From the NCBI GenBank assembly GCA_027317105.1, contig DAHVFH010000035.1:59948-123947 (forward strand): DNA of 64,000 nucleotides. Direction: 5' to 3'. The stretch comes from Cytophagales bacterium (GTDB lineage Bacteria; Bacteroidota; Bacteroidia; Cytophagales; Cyclobacteriaceae). The number at the start of each line of letters is the position of its first letter. Position 1 is the stretch's first letter. The notes beneath the pieces were generated by a model, which had not been told where the DNA came from, did no database searches, and worked only from the letters and a program-made list of their open reading frames with translations. Made by a program: the position numbers and the translations under genes. This document shows positions 16,773 to 25,372 of the stretch, piece after piece.

Positions 16773-17387
16773 TCACAAATGCTCTTTCTTATTTTTTACC
16801 AAATCATACAGTAGCTCGCGGGCGCGATGGAGTTGGGCTTTAACCGTGCCCAGCGGTGCGGCCAGCTCTTCGGCAATCTCTTCATAACTTAACTCGTGGA
16901 AATAGCGCAGTCGTACCAGCTTTTGGTATTTGGTGGGGAGCATGTTCACAAACACCTGGATGAGTTCTTGTTTTTGGGCGCGAATGGCCGCTTCCTGTGG
17001 ATCGAGGGAGTCCACATCTTCCACATCGATTCCTACGGATTGGCCGTCATCATCGGTGTAGGCATTTTCTATACTCAGCGTGTTAATTTTCTTCTTGCGA
17101 ATAAAATCGATCGTGTTGTTGGTGGCGATCCGAAACAGCCAGGTGCTGAAAGTGAAGTCCTTTTTAAATCGCTCGAGGCTGCGAAATGCTTTGCTGAAAG
17201 ATTCCATGGTAAGATCCTCAGCATCGTCAATATTGCGCACCATTTTTAAGATCATGTGATACACTGGCCGTTTGTATCGCTGCAAAAGTTTCCCAAAGGC
17301 TTTTTCGTCACCGCCTACGGCCAAGTCGATCAGCTTGAAATCCTCAAGGGCTTTTGAAGAGAACCGACCTTCTTCTAATTCTTCCAT
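16773..17387 (-). CDS. ECF-type RNA polymerase sigma factor
   Basis: A 204-residue sigma-70 family protein. Region 2 is present near residues 30-95 (DAEDLTMESFSKAFRSLERF, then TFSTWLFRIATNNTIDFIRKKK) and region 4 near 145-195 (LPTKYQKLVRLRYFHELSYEEIAEELAAPLGTVKAQLHRARELL). An acidic linker between them (YTDDDGQSVGIDVEDVDSLD) is longer than in many ECF factors. No anti-sigma gene is adjacent. The start overlaps the end of the upstream glycosyltransferase gene by 13 bp, so the two are translated from one message and perhaps coregulated. Confidence 0.93.
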   Translation of the reverse strand: MEELEEGRFSSKALEDFKLIDLAVGGDEKAFGKLLQRYKRPVYHMILKMVRNIDDAEDLTMESFSKAFRSLERFKKDFTFSTWLFRIATNNTIDFIRKKKINTLSIENAYTDDDGQSVGIDVEDVDSLDPQEAAIRAQKQELIQVFVNMLPTKYQKLVRLRYFHELSYEEIAEELAAPLGTVKAQLHRARELLYDLVKNKKEHL

Positions 17388-18472
17388 TTTACTTTTTTAA
17401 CAAGCAGCGCCTTGGCACCGGTTACAAGGTAATAAAAGGCATACATAAAATCTAAAAAAGGCACTTTCCACACCTCAAATTTTGAACCCATTTTCTTTGG
17501 GCCGTAGTGCATCAACACCATCAATAGAATCCACCGGATAAGAAATAAACCAAGTAAAACTTTTGCTGCCGACAAAAAGAAAAGACCTGGCAAAACAATA
17601 AACCAGGTGAGTATCCACGATAACGAGAATAGCGAAAGCACTATTTTATCAGAAAACTTATATCTTTTTCCCACCGATAAATGTCTAAATTTTTGATACA
17701 AGAATTCACGCCAAGTGATTTTGGGTTTTGAAAAAATAAGTGCTTCTTCACCAATACTTACCACCGTGCTTTCTTTGGTTGCATGTTGATTCACGAATAA
17801 ATCATCATCGCCACCCACTACGTCAAGATGAGAATTGAATCCTTTATTTTCGAGAAATAACGCTTTGCGATAGGCCAGGTTTCGCCCTACGCCCATATAC
17901 GGTTTGCCCATCAAGGCCATGCCAATAAATTGAATTCCGGTAAGCAATGATTCAAAGCGAATAAAAGCATTGAGCAACCCGGTTGTTTTGAAGTAGGGAG
18001 AAAAGCCTAAAACAAGTTTAGCCGGCTCTTCAAATCTTTCCGCCATCCGGGCAATCCATTGATTTGAGGCCGGGCGACAATCGGCATCGGTAAGGAGAAC
18101 CCAATTGTTCTTGGCCGCCTTGATACCGAGCGTCAGCGCAAATTTCTTTCCATTGATGTGCTCCGGCTTTTGCGTGACCCTCACCATTTTCAACCGCGTA
18201 TCTTCCTTGGTTGCCTGAAGCAAATAATCGTACGTCTCGTCATTGCAACGGTCTTCCACAATGATCACTTCAAACTGAGGGTATTCTTGCTGTAGCAATA
18301 AAGGAACCAGTTCCCGAATGTTCTCCTCCTCGTCATGGGCACAGATAATGAGCGATACCGGAACCTGTGGCGTGGTGCTACGGCCATCTGTTTTCCGAAA
18401 GGCGAACAACAAAAAAATAAAACTGATAATTTGTATGCCCAAAGCAACAAAACAGAGAATGGAAAACGTCAA
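17375..18472 (-). CDS. Membrane-anchored family 2 glycosyltransferase
   Basis: A 365-residue protein: an N-terminal membrane helix (ILCFVALGIQIISFIFLLFAF), a GT2 catalytic domain (residues about 35-250) with VSLIICAHDEEENIRELV, VIIVEDRCNDETY, WVLLTDADCRP (DxD-like) and VVGGDDDLFVNQ, and two or three C-terminal membrane helices. This layout is that of processive or lipid-linked sugar transferases in the inner membrane with the active site in the cytosol. The sugar and acceptor are not readable. It overlaps the downstream ECF sigma gene by 13 bp. Confidence 0.9.
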   Translation of the reverse strand: MTFSILCFVALGIQIISFIFLLFAFRKTDGRSTTPQVPVSLIICAHDEEENIRELVPLLLQQEYPQFEVIIVEDRCNDETYDYLLQATKEDTRLKMVRVTQKPEHINGKKFALTLGIKAAKNNWVLLTDADCRPASNQWIARMAERFEEPAKLVLGFSPYFKTTGLLNAFIRFESLLTGIQFIGMALMGKPYMGVGRNLAYRKALFLENKGFNSHLDVVGGDDDLFVNQHATKESTVVSIGEEALIFSKPKITWREFLYQKFRHLSVGKRYKFSDKIVLSLFSLSWILTWFIVLPGLFFLSAAKVLLGLFLIRWILLMVLMHYGPKKMGSKFEVWKVPFLDFMYAFYYLVTGAKALLVKKVKWKN

Positions 18473-18556
18473 GGATTTCTTCTATTTAGAATTTAGAGGG
18501 CAAAGATAAAGGCTTATTGATAACGGAAAAGTCCGAATTCGTAACTTTGTCGTTTC

Positions 18557-19687
18557 ATGAAATTCAAACTCACTTCCACCGACTCTCATTCGCAGGCTCG
18601 CGCTGGAATAATATCAACCGATCATGGCGAAATCCCGACTCCGATTTTTATGCCCGTGGGAACGGCCGGTTCGGTAAAAGCCGTCCACCAGCGCGAACTC
18701 AAAGACGACATCGAGGCAAAGATTATCCTTGGGAATACGTATCATCTTTTTTTGCGGCCAGGGCTTGAAACGCTGGAAAAAGCTGGTGGCCTTCATCAGT
18801 TCATGGGCTGGGATGGCCCCATCCTTACCGATAGTGGCGGTTATCAAGTTTATTCATTGGGCGAGAACCGAAAGATTAAAGAAGAAGGCGTAGTGTTCAA
18901 GTCTCATATTGATGGATCAAAGCATTCGTTTACACCAGAAAATGTAATGGATATTCAGCGCACGATCGGGGCGGATATTATCATGGCCTTCGATGAGTGT
19001 ACGCCCTATCCTTGCGAATATGAGTATGCTAAAAAATCTATGGGCATAACCCATCGCTGGTTGCAACGGTGCGTGGATCGGGTTAACGCTACTCAACCAA
19101 AATATGGATACCATCAATCGTTGTTTCCTATTGTTCAGGGAAGCACGTACAAAGATTTGAGGCTTCAATCATCTGAATTTATTGCCGCACAAGATCAGCA
19201 GGGCAATGCCATTGGCGGTTTGTCGGTAGGCGAGCCCCACGAAATGATGTACGAAATGACCGAGCTGGTTTGCGGAATACTACCCAAAGACAAACCGCGT
19301 TACCTCATGGGCGTGGGCACGCCAGAAAATATTTTAGAATGCATTGCACTTGGGATTGACATGTTTGACTGTGTAATGCCTACCCGAAATGCCCGAAATG
19401 GCATGTTGTTTACCACCCAAGGTATTGTCAATATCCGCAACGAAAAATGGAAAAATGACTTAAATCCTATTGATAGTGAACTTGGCGGTTACGTAAGCAC
19501 TTCGCACTCCAAAGCCTATTTGCGTCATCTGATCATCGCCAAAGAAATTTTAGGCGCGCAAATTGCTTCTATCCACAACCTGACCTTCTATCTTTGGCTC
19601 GTTAATCAGGCCAGGCAAAAAATTCAAGAAGGCACTTTTGTGGAATGGAAAAACAAAACGGTAAAAATTGTATCCCAAAGATTGTGA
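18557..19687 (+). CDS. tgt: Queuine/preQ1 tRNA-ribosyltransferase Tgt lacking the zinc cysteines
   Basis: A 376-residue protein matching Tgt from end to end: GTAGSVKAVHQRELK, NTYHLFLRPGLE, TDSGGYQVYSLG, AFDECTPYP with a catalytic Asp, IVQGSTY, GGLSVGEP and FDCVMPTRNARNG with the nucleophilic Asp. It exchanges guanine-34 for preQ1 in GUN anticodons. The usual C-x-C-x2-C zinc site before the conserved SKAYLRHL is replaced by SELGGYVSTSH, with Leu, Gly and Ser at the three cysteine positions. From memory this loss is general in Bacteroidota Tgt enzymes. The lptG/F-type gene follows 33 bp downstream. Confidence 0.94.
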   Translation: MKFKLTSTDSHSQARAGIISTDHGEIPTPIFMPVGTAGSVKAVHQRELKDDIEAKIILGNTYHLFLRPGLETLEKAGGLHQFMGWDGPILTDSGGYQVYSLGENRKIKEEGVVFKSHIDGSKHSFTPENVMDIQRTIGADIIMAFDECTPYPCEYEYAKKSMGITHRWLQRCVDRVNATQPKYGYHQSLFPIVQGSTYKDLRLQSSEFIAAQDQQGNAIGGLSVGEPHEMMYEMTELVCGILPKDKPRYLMGVGTPENILECIALGIDMFDCVMPTRNARNGMLFTTQGIVNIRNEKWKNDLNPIDSELGGYVSTSHSKAYLRHLIIAKEILGAQIASIHNLTFYLWLVNQARQKIQEGTFVEWKNKTVKIVSQRL

Positions 19688-19720
19688 GCAGCTTACAGTG
19701 ACGGTAGTCAAATTATAGAA

Positions 19721-20812
19721 ATGAAACTCCTCGATCGCTACATCATCGGTAAAATCCTATCCACATTTTTCTTTGTGATGATGATTCTTGTGGCTGTGAT
19801 CATGGTGATCGACATTACCGAAAAGGTAGATAAGTTTAATGAGCATCATTTAAAGTTTTCTGTGATCTTCGCTTACTACATGGACTTTCTGCCTTGGATT
19901 TCCGGATTGCTCACACCCATTATTTGCTTTATCGCCATTGTGTATGTAACCTCACGGCTGGCCGCTCACACCGAAATTATTGCCATGCTCAGCAGCGGGA
20001 TGAGTTTTGGAAGGTTGTTGGTGCCTTATTTCATTGCCTCCTTCATCATTGCCACGATCAGTTTTTACTTTAATGGATGGCTGATCCCTCATTCTAACCG
20101 CGACCGGCTTGCCTTCGAAATGCAATACTTTCAAAATAAATTTTATTTTGAAAGAAGGAATGTGCACATGCAAACCGCCCCGAATGTTTTTTTGTATATC
20201 CAGAATTTTAACAACCAGTCGAACATCGGCTATCAGTTCAGTCTGGAAAGATTTAGCGACAACAAACTGGTCGAAAAATTGACGAGTGACAACATTCAAT
20301 GGGATAGCGTAAAAAATAAGTGGACCATTCACTATTGGAAAAGGAAAAAAGTGGATGATATTTTTGATTTGAACTCAAAAGGAAGTCTCGCTGAAAGTGG
20401 CCTGACCAAGGATACAACGTTGATCATCACGCCAAAAGATTTTGAAAATGACGCACATGAATATGACGGCATGACGATTCCCGAATTAAGTAAGCAAATT
20501 GAGCAACTTCACTTTCGGGGAACTACGGGGGTTGAAGCGTATGAAACTGAACGTCACATTCGATTTGCCGCTCCATGTACTACGTTTGTTCTGGTATTTA
20601 TGGGCGTGATCGTCTCAGCAAGAAAAAGCCGGGGAGGCACTGGATTTCAGGTTGCCCTTGGCTTTTCTTTAGCCTTTATCTTTATTCTTTTTTTTACCAT
20701 GACACGAACCTTTGCGCAAACCGGATCGCTAAGCCCCCTAGTAGCAGCATGGTTACCCAACACTGTTTTTGGGGTGATCTCCCTGATCATGTATAAATTT
20801 GTGCCCCGTTGA
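19721..20812 (+). CDS. LptF/LptG family permease (YjgP/YjgQ)
   Basis: A 363-residue inner-membrane protein with the LptF/G layout: two or three N-terminal helices (STFFFVMMILVAVIMVIDITEKVDKF; LLTPIICFIAIVYVTSRLAAHTEIIAMLSSGMSF), a periplasmic jellyroll-like domain of about 170 residues, and three C-terminal helices starting ERHIRFAAPCTTFVLVFMGVIVSARKSRGG. The TEIIAMLSSGMS stretch is a family hallmark and faces the LptB ATPase. It extracts lipopolysaccharide from the inner membrane. Whether it is LptF or LptG cannot be decided here. The next gene starts inside its stop codon. Confidence 0.92.
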   Translation: MKLLDRYIIGKILSTFFFVMMILVAVIMVIDITEKVDKFNEHHLKFSVIFAYYMDFLPWISGLLTPIICFIAIVYVTSRLAAHTEIIAMLSSGMSFGRLLVPYFIASFIIATISFYFNGWLIPHSNRDRLAFEMQYFQNKFYFERRNVHMQTAPNVFLYIQNFNNQSNIGYQFSLERFSDNKLVEKLTSDNIQWDSVKNKWTIHYWKRKKVDDIFDLNSKGSLAESGLTKDTTLIITPKDFENDAHEYDGMTIPELSKQIEQLHFRGTTGVEAYETERHIRFAAPCTTFVLVFMGVIVSARKSRGGTGFQVALGFSLAFIFILFFTMTRTFAQTGSLSPLVAAWLPNTVFGVISLIMYKFVPR

Positions 20813-21720
20813 AGACCGCGCTTGCCGATTTATTCAAGTTGCATTTTATTGTTTTCCTATTTGGCTTTACAGCGATTCTCGGCAAACTGGTTTCCTTGCC
20901 AAACGTGGAGATGGTTTTTTACCGAACCTTACTGGCCACTTTGGGGATGGCAATGGTCATTCTTTTTACCAAGCGGTCTTTCAAGATTCCTCACCAAAGT
21001 GATTTCTGGAAAATCATCTTCACCGGCCTAATTGTTGCCACCCATTGGATAACTTTCTTTGGGTCAGGCCGCATTGCAAACCCCTCCGTTAGCCTTATTG
21101 GTTTTGCCACATGCTCTTTCTGGGCCGCTTTAATCGAACCGATTGCCAAAGGAAAAAAAATCCGCCCAATGGAAATAGGATTAGGCATTGCGGTGCTCTT
21201 TGGCCTGTATGTAATTTTTTCTTTCAACTTTCAGTACATGACCGGATTATTGCTAGGAGTCGCCTCTGGCCTTTCGGCTGCCGTCTTTAGCGTGATTAAT
21301 TCTAAGTTGGTAGCTCGGGTTCCTGCATTTACAATTACATTCTATGAGATGGCATCCGCTTGTATCAGTATTGTAATTATTTTCCCAATTTATCGCTCTT
21401 ACTTTGCCGCTGGAGGACAACTAAATCTGATCCCTACCACCAGCGACTGGTTTTACCTGGCTTTGCTTGGCTGGGTTTGTTCTGTCTACGCCTATTCACA
21501 AGCAATTGAGCTGACCAAAAAACTCTCCGTATTTTTTATTCAGCTTGCCCTTAACCTTGAACCTGTTTACGGCATTGTACTTGCGCTACTGATTTTCGGA
21601 AAACAGGAAGTGATGGGGTGGAATTTCTACGCAGGGACCCTGATCATATTAACGGCTGTGGCCTTGTACCCCATTTTGAAAAGAAGATTTGAACATCATT
21701 TCAATTCACCGCTCCAATAA
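20809..21720 (+). CDS. EamA-family (DMT) transporter
   Basis: A 303-residue protein with ten hydrophobic segments in two EamA repeats (for example LHFIVFLFGFTAILGKLV and TLGMAMVILF in the first; GLLLGVASGLSAAVFSVINSKLVARVP and FYAGTLIILTAVALYPIL in the second). DMT exporters move amino acids, nucleosides or other metabolites; the substrate is unknown. The TTG start at 20809 overlaps the previous stop codon (TTGA), implying translational coupling with the Lpt-type permease. Its 3' end overlaps the convergent ispE by 25 bp. Confidence 0.88.
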   Translation: MKTALADLFKLHFIVFLFGFTAILGKLVSLPNVEMVFYRTLLATLGMAMVILFTKRSFKIPHQSDFWKIIFTGLIVATHWITFFGSGRIANPSVSLIGFATCSFWAALIEPIAKGKKIRPMEIGLGIAVLFGLYVIFSFNFQYMTGLLLGVASGLSAAVFSVINSKLVARVPAFTITFYEMASACISIVIIFPIYRSYFAAGGQLNLIPTTSDWFYLALLGWVCSVYAYSQAIELTKKLSVFFIQLALNLEPVYGIVLALLIFGKQEVMGWNFYAGTLIILTAVALYPILKRRFEHHFNSPLQ

Positions 21721-22505
21721 TCCAGTCCTGAAAAATCCTTTTTTAAGTCAACGGGTTTTTCAAAAATGCCAAATACACTTGACCCTGATCCGGTCATAGA
21801 AGCATATACGGCATGCTGCGCATATAGACTTTCTTTAAGTTGCCTGAGGAATGGAAACTTGTCAAAAATAGGCTCTTCAAAATCATTTTTTAGCTTCCCG
21901 CTCCATTCTTTTACAGGTAGTTTTAGAATACTTTCGAGTGGAAATTCAGGTATCCGCGGAACTATGGCTGCATACGCCTCAGCGGTAGAAATGTGGATAT
22001 TGGGATTTACGATACTCAAATAATATCCTTTTAAGCTAAGAGGAAAAGGGTATAAAATTTCTCCCCGCCCTTTGCCTAGCATGGCCGTGTCCTCAAGAAA
22101 AAAAACGCAATCGCTTCCTAGTTGCAAAGCATATTCCTTTAAAGTTTCCAAGGAAATCTTTAAATCAAAAATCGTATTGAGTAGGCGCAAGGTAAAAGAA
22201 GCATCCGAAGAGCCACCCCCTAAGCCTGCCCCGATTGGTATCAGCTTATGCAAATGAATTTTAATGTTTTGGATCCTGTAGTCCTTTTTAAGAAGATGAA
22301 ATGCTTTCACACAGAGGTTTTCCAATTCAATCCCAGGCACATTAATTCCCGATTGTGAAAAAGAAAATTCATTGGCTGGAATAATTTCCAGCATATCGGT
22401 TCTGGAAACTGGGTAAAAGCAAGTCTCGATGTTGTGAAATCCATCACTTCGCTTGGAAACAACATAAAGTCCCAAGTTAATTTTGCAATGTGGGAAACCA
22501 ATCAT
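21696..22505 (-). CDS. ispE: 4-diphosphocytidyl-2-C-methyl-D-erythritol kinase IspE
   Basis: A GHMP kinase of about 269 residues. ATG at 22505 gives MIGFPHCKINLGLYVVSKR, the usual IspE start with the catalytic Lys region; an upstream TTG at 22544 would add 13 residues and is less likely. The ATP loop PIGAGLGGGSSDASFTLRLLN is diagnostic, and SDCVFFLEDTAMLGKGRGE and YASMTGSGSSVFGIF follow. It phosphorylates CDP-ME in the MEP isoprenoid pathway, so this organism uses that route. fabI lies upstream on the same strand, 64 bp away; the 3' end overlaps the convergent transporter gene. Confidence 0.94.
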   Translation of the reverse strand: MIGFPHCKINLGLYVVSKRSDGFHNIETCFYPVSRTDMLEIIPANEFSFSQSGINVPGIELENLCVKAFHLLKKDYRIQNIKIHLHKLIPIGAGLGGGSSDASFTLRLLNTIFDLKISLETLKEYALQLGSDCVFFLEDTAMLGKGRGEILYPFPLSLKGYYLSIVNPNIHISTAEAYAAIVPRIPEFPLESILKLPVKEWSGKLKNDFEEPIFDKFPFLRQLKESLYAQHAVYASMTGSGSSVFGIFEKPVDLKKDFSGLDYWSGELK

Positions 22506-22568
22506 AAGAAGACCAAAAGCAGCAAGCAAAATAATAAGCGGCAAAATGCCAACTTACACCTCACTCCT

Positions 22569-23381
22569 TCACTTCGATAATCGATCTACTAAGGCTATAG
22601 AAATACCTGCCGAGGAGAAGCCGCCATCATGCATGAGGTTTTGCATGGTAACCATCCTTGTGAAGTCCGAGAACATCACGGCAATATAATTCGCACAATC
22701 TTCAGCGGAAGCATTACCTAATGGTGACATCATTTGGGCAAAATCAAAAAATACATCAAAGCCCGAAATCCCAGCTCCTGCAGTTGTTCGGGTAGGCGAC
22801 TGGGAAATGGTGTTCACTCTTACTTTTTTCTTGGTGCCATATCGTTGCCCATAGCTTCTTGCAATAGATTCAAGCATCGCTTTGGCCTGGGCCATATCCG
22901 TATAATCGGGGTAAGCGCGTTGAGCGGCTATATAACTAAGTGCCAAAACCGAGGCGTACTCGTTTAGGGCATCCAATTTTTCGCACGTTTGCAACACCTT
23001 ATGAAATGAAAGGGCAGAAATATCAAGGGTTTTCAGGTACCATTCGTAGTTCATGTCCCCGTATTCTCTCCCTTTTCTTATGTTTGGGCTCATCCCAATG
23101 GAATGAAGAACAAAATCCAACTTACCTCCCAGTATTTCCTGCGATTTTGTGAAGAGACTAGTTAAGTCCGTTTCAGAGGTAGCGTCCGCAGGAATCACTT
23201 CAGCCCCACAGGTGCTGGCCAGCTCGTTGATCTTGCCCATTCGCATAGCAATGGGTGCGTTGGTTAAGGTGAAAGTACCGCCTTCCGCATGAACCCTAAG
23301 TGCTGTTTTCCAAGCGATCGAATTTTCATCCAAGGCTCCGAAAATGATCCCTCTTTTCCCTTTCAATAAATTGTTGGACAT
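22569..23381 (-). CDS. fabI: Enoyl-[acyl-carrier-protein] reductase FabI
   Basis: A 270-residue SDR-fold enzyme of the FabI type. Cofactor loop: KGKRGIIFGALDENSIAWKTA; SIGMSPNIR follows at the active-site strand; the catalytic tyrosine/lysine pair is seen in LSYIAAQRAYPDYTDMAQAKAMLE; and VRVNTISQSPTRTTAGAGISGF is the substrate-binding loop. It reduces enoyl-ACP with NAD(P)H in the last step of each fatty acid elongation cycle, in the cytosol. It is the target of triclosan-type inhibitors in other bacteria. ispE follows downstream on the same strand. Confidence 0.95.
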   Translation of the reverse strand: MSNNLLKGKRGIIFGALDENSIAWKTALRVHAEGGTFTLTNAPIAMRMGKINELASTCGAEVIPADATSETDLTSLFTKSQEILGGKLDFVLHSIGMSPNIRKGREYGDMNYEWYLKTLDISALSFHKVLQTCEKLDALNEYASVLALSYIAAQRAYPDYTDMAQAKAMLESIARSYGQRYGTKKKVRVNTISQSPTRTTAGAGISGFDVFFDFAQMMSPLGNASAEDCANYIAVMFSDFTRMVTMQNLMHDGGFSSAGISIALVDRLSK

Positions 23382-23614
23382 GATTGAGTTGATTTATTAA
23401 TTGTATCTGCAAGTATACAAAATCTTCATTATTCCGATCCGGATAGAGTTTGTAGCAAAATCATGGGCGGTTAAATCCATCAGTCACCCTAACTGGTAGG
23501 GCAATGAAATGCCCAAATTTGAAGTTAAGCAATCTAAATTGTAGAATTTATAGTAAGATTTTCCACTAAATCGAAAGATTCTGTTAATTTTAGAACTCCA
23601 AAAAACCCAATCCT

Positions 23615-24370
23615 ATGAAAGAAAGTAAAGAATTCGAACTTTTTTTACAAACTGACTGGAATCTCTACATGCAGGTAGGTGCTGCCATTTGTGTGGTCAT
23701 TGCTATTTTAATTTTACTGTATCATGAGTTTCAGGTCATGAAAATCAAAGACTACAAAGAAAAGTATGATTATGTAAACTTAAATGAAGTTCGGTTTTTC
23801 TGGTATGCTGTACTTTCAATTGTTATAGCAGCCGGAATTTATGCAAACACGCTGGCTACTGAAAAGATACTCTCTCACGGCATCTTATGGTTTTATGTAA
23901 GGTTGTTTATCACCATAAGTTTTATGGTTATCGGTTATTTTGTCCTCTACAGCATGGTTCGTATTTATTATCCACGATCGGTTGAGAAACGCTTGGTGAA
24001 ATTGCGCAGCAAACCGCGTTTTTCCCCTGCTGGCAATGAGATGCGTAGGCTTTCAGAAGAAGAGGAAGATGCCCATCTTGATGCTTCTCAAATTGCGGAA
24101 GAAGCCAGTGGCATCCATTCGGTTGACTACGATGTGTGGTTGGATGAAAAAACAGGTTATAAGAAAATTGAAAAATATGAAAGCTACCTGCATGCCGAAC
24201 AATGTCCGGATTGTGGTTTTTATACCTTTAAAATAACAAAAGAGGTAGTAGCAGAGAAGCCTACAGAAACCCAGCCAGGAATATTGGTAAAACATTACGT
24301 ATGTAGCTACTGCAATCACCGCGAAGCACGCGAAACCAAACTATCGAGCCTTTCAAAAAATGTGGCCTGA
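23615..24370 (+). CDS. Uncharacterised membrane protein with C-terminal zinc-ribbon-like cysteines
   Basis: A 251-residue protein I do not recognise by name. Three membrane helices lie near residues 19-41 (VGAAICVVIAILILLYHEF), 62-80 (WYAVLSIVIAAGIYANTLA) and 91-113 (LFITISFMVIGYFVLYSMV). The cytosolic or periplasmic tail has an acidic stretch (RRLSEEEEDAHLD) and two cysteine knuckles, CPDC near 198 and CSYC near 231, spaced as in a zinc ribbon. It is a single gene with a strong terminator after it. A possible role is a metal-binding membrane sensor or scaffold, but nothing in the sequence proves it. Confidence 0.75.
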   Translation: MKESKEFELFLQTDWNLYMQVGAAICVVIAILILLYHEFQVMKIKDYKEKYDYVNLNEVRFFWYAVLSIVIAAGIYANTLATEKILSHGILWFYVRLFITISFMVIGYFVLYSMVRIYYPRSVEKRLVKLRSKPRFSPAGNEMRRLSEEEEDAHLDASQIAEEASGIHSVDYDVWLDEKTGYKKIEKYESYLHAEQCPDCGFYTFKITKEVVAEKPTETQPGILVKHYVCSYCNHREARETKLSSLSKNVA

Positions 24371-24386
24371 TCGTACAATCAATCTC

Positions 24387-24417
24387 AAAAAGCCCCATTT
24401 TAAAATGGGGCTTTTTT
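24387..24417. terminator. Rho-independent terminator, bidirectional form
   Basis: AAAAAGCCCCATTTT followed directly by AAAATGGGGCTTTTTT: a near-perfect hairpin with a U-run on either strand. It closes the membrane zinc-ribbon gene 17 bp after its stop and precedes murI. Confidence 0.88.
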
Positions 24418-24437
24418 ATTTTCATTAAACTTCCGTT

Positions 24438-25250
24438 TTGAACAAGCAACCAGAAAATCCGATCGGGATATTTGATAGCGGAATTGGTGGGCTTACGGTA
24501 GCTCACGCTATCCGCAATCTGTTGCCCCATGAGAAAATAGTGTATTTTGGAGATACCGCTCATCTTCCTTACGGGGATAAATCTGAATCGGCCATACAAG
24601 CGTATTCTGTAAAAATCGCAAATGTCCTTTTAGAAAAAGGGTGTAAAGTAATTGTTATTGCCTGCCATTCTGCAAGTTCAGCCGCTTATGAACTTCTGAA
24701 AGAGTACGTTAGGCACGAAGCCCATGTTATCAATGTCATTGACCCCATGATAGCTTATGTCAGTGAAAATTTTACAGGATCTACCCTTGGACTAATTGGC
24801 ACAAAGCGAACCGTGCAATCGGATATCTATACAAAAAAGATTAATGGATTAACAAAGAACATAAAATTAAATACACTGGCCACTCCATTGCTAGCTCCGA
24901 TGATCGAGGAGGGTTTTTTCAACAATCAAATCAGTCGCGAAATTATTGCCCAATACTTGTCTGACCCACACTTGGGCAAAATAGATGCTCTTATATTGGC
25001 TTGCACCCATTATCCTCTTATTAAAAAAGAAATTAGTGAATACTACCTCGGCAAAACGGTGGTGCTTGATTCTTCTTTGGTTGTCGCAAGATCGCTGAAG
25101 GATTACCTCATCGCTGAAGGATTATTGAACTCAGCGCCCTACCCAGAAAATCACTTTTACGTTTCTGATTATACAGAATCTTTTGAAACTTCCACCAAAT
25201 TGTTTTTTGGGCAAAATGTGCGACTCGAAAGCCATCGGCTGTGGAATTAA
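24438..25250 (+). CDS. murI: Glutamate racemase MurI
   Basis: A 270-residue protein starting at TTG with NPIGIFDSGIGGLTVAHAI, the canonical MurI opening with the first catalytic-region Asp-Ser. YFGDTAHLPYGDKS follows. The two catalytic cysteines are in VIACHSASSAA and LACTHYPL. The first loop reads C-H-S where many MurI enzymes have C-N-T or C-N-S. It interconverts L- and D-glutamate to supply D-Glu for peptidoglycan. The preceding terminator and following intergenic region suggest a single-gene unit. Confidence 0.94.
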   Translation: MNKQPENPIGIFDSGIGGLTVAHAIRNLLPHEKIVYFGDTAHLPYGDKSESAIQAYSVKIANVLLEKGCKVIVIACHSASSAAYELLKEYVRHEAHVINVIDPMIAYVSENFTGSTLGLIGTKRTVQSDIYTKKINGLTKNIKLNTLATPLLAPMIEEGFFNNQISREIIAQYLSDPHLGKIDALILACTHYPLIKKEISEYYLGKTVVLDSSLVVARSLKDYLIAEGLLNSAPYPENHFYVSDYTESFETSTKLFFGQNVRLESHRLWN

Positions 25251-25372
25251 CGCGTAATTTAATAATCAGTTGTATGTATGATCTGATCCTAAAATTGCCT
25301 TTTGCTAACCAACTGATGATGTAATTTTACTTGAATTGTTGAACCCTCGAGGTACTCGAAAATTTATCAATT

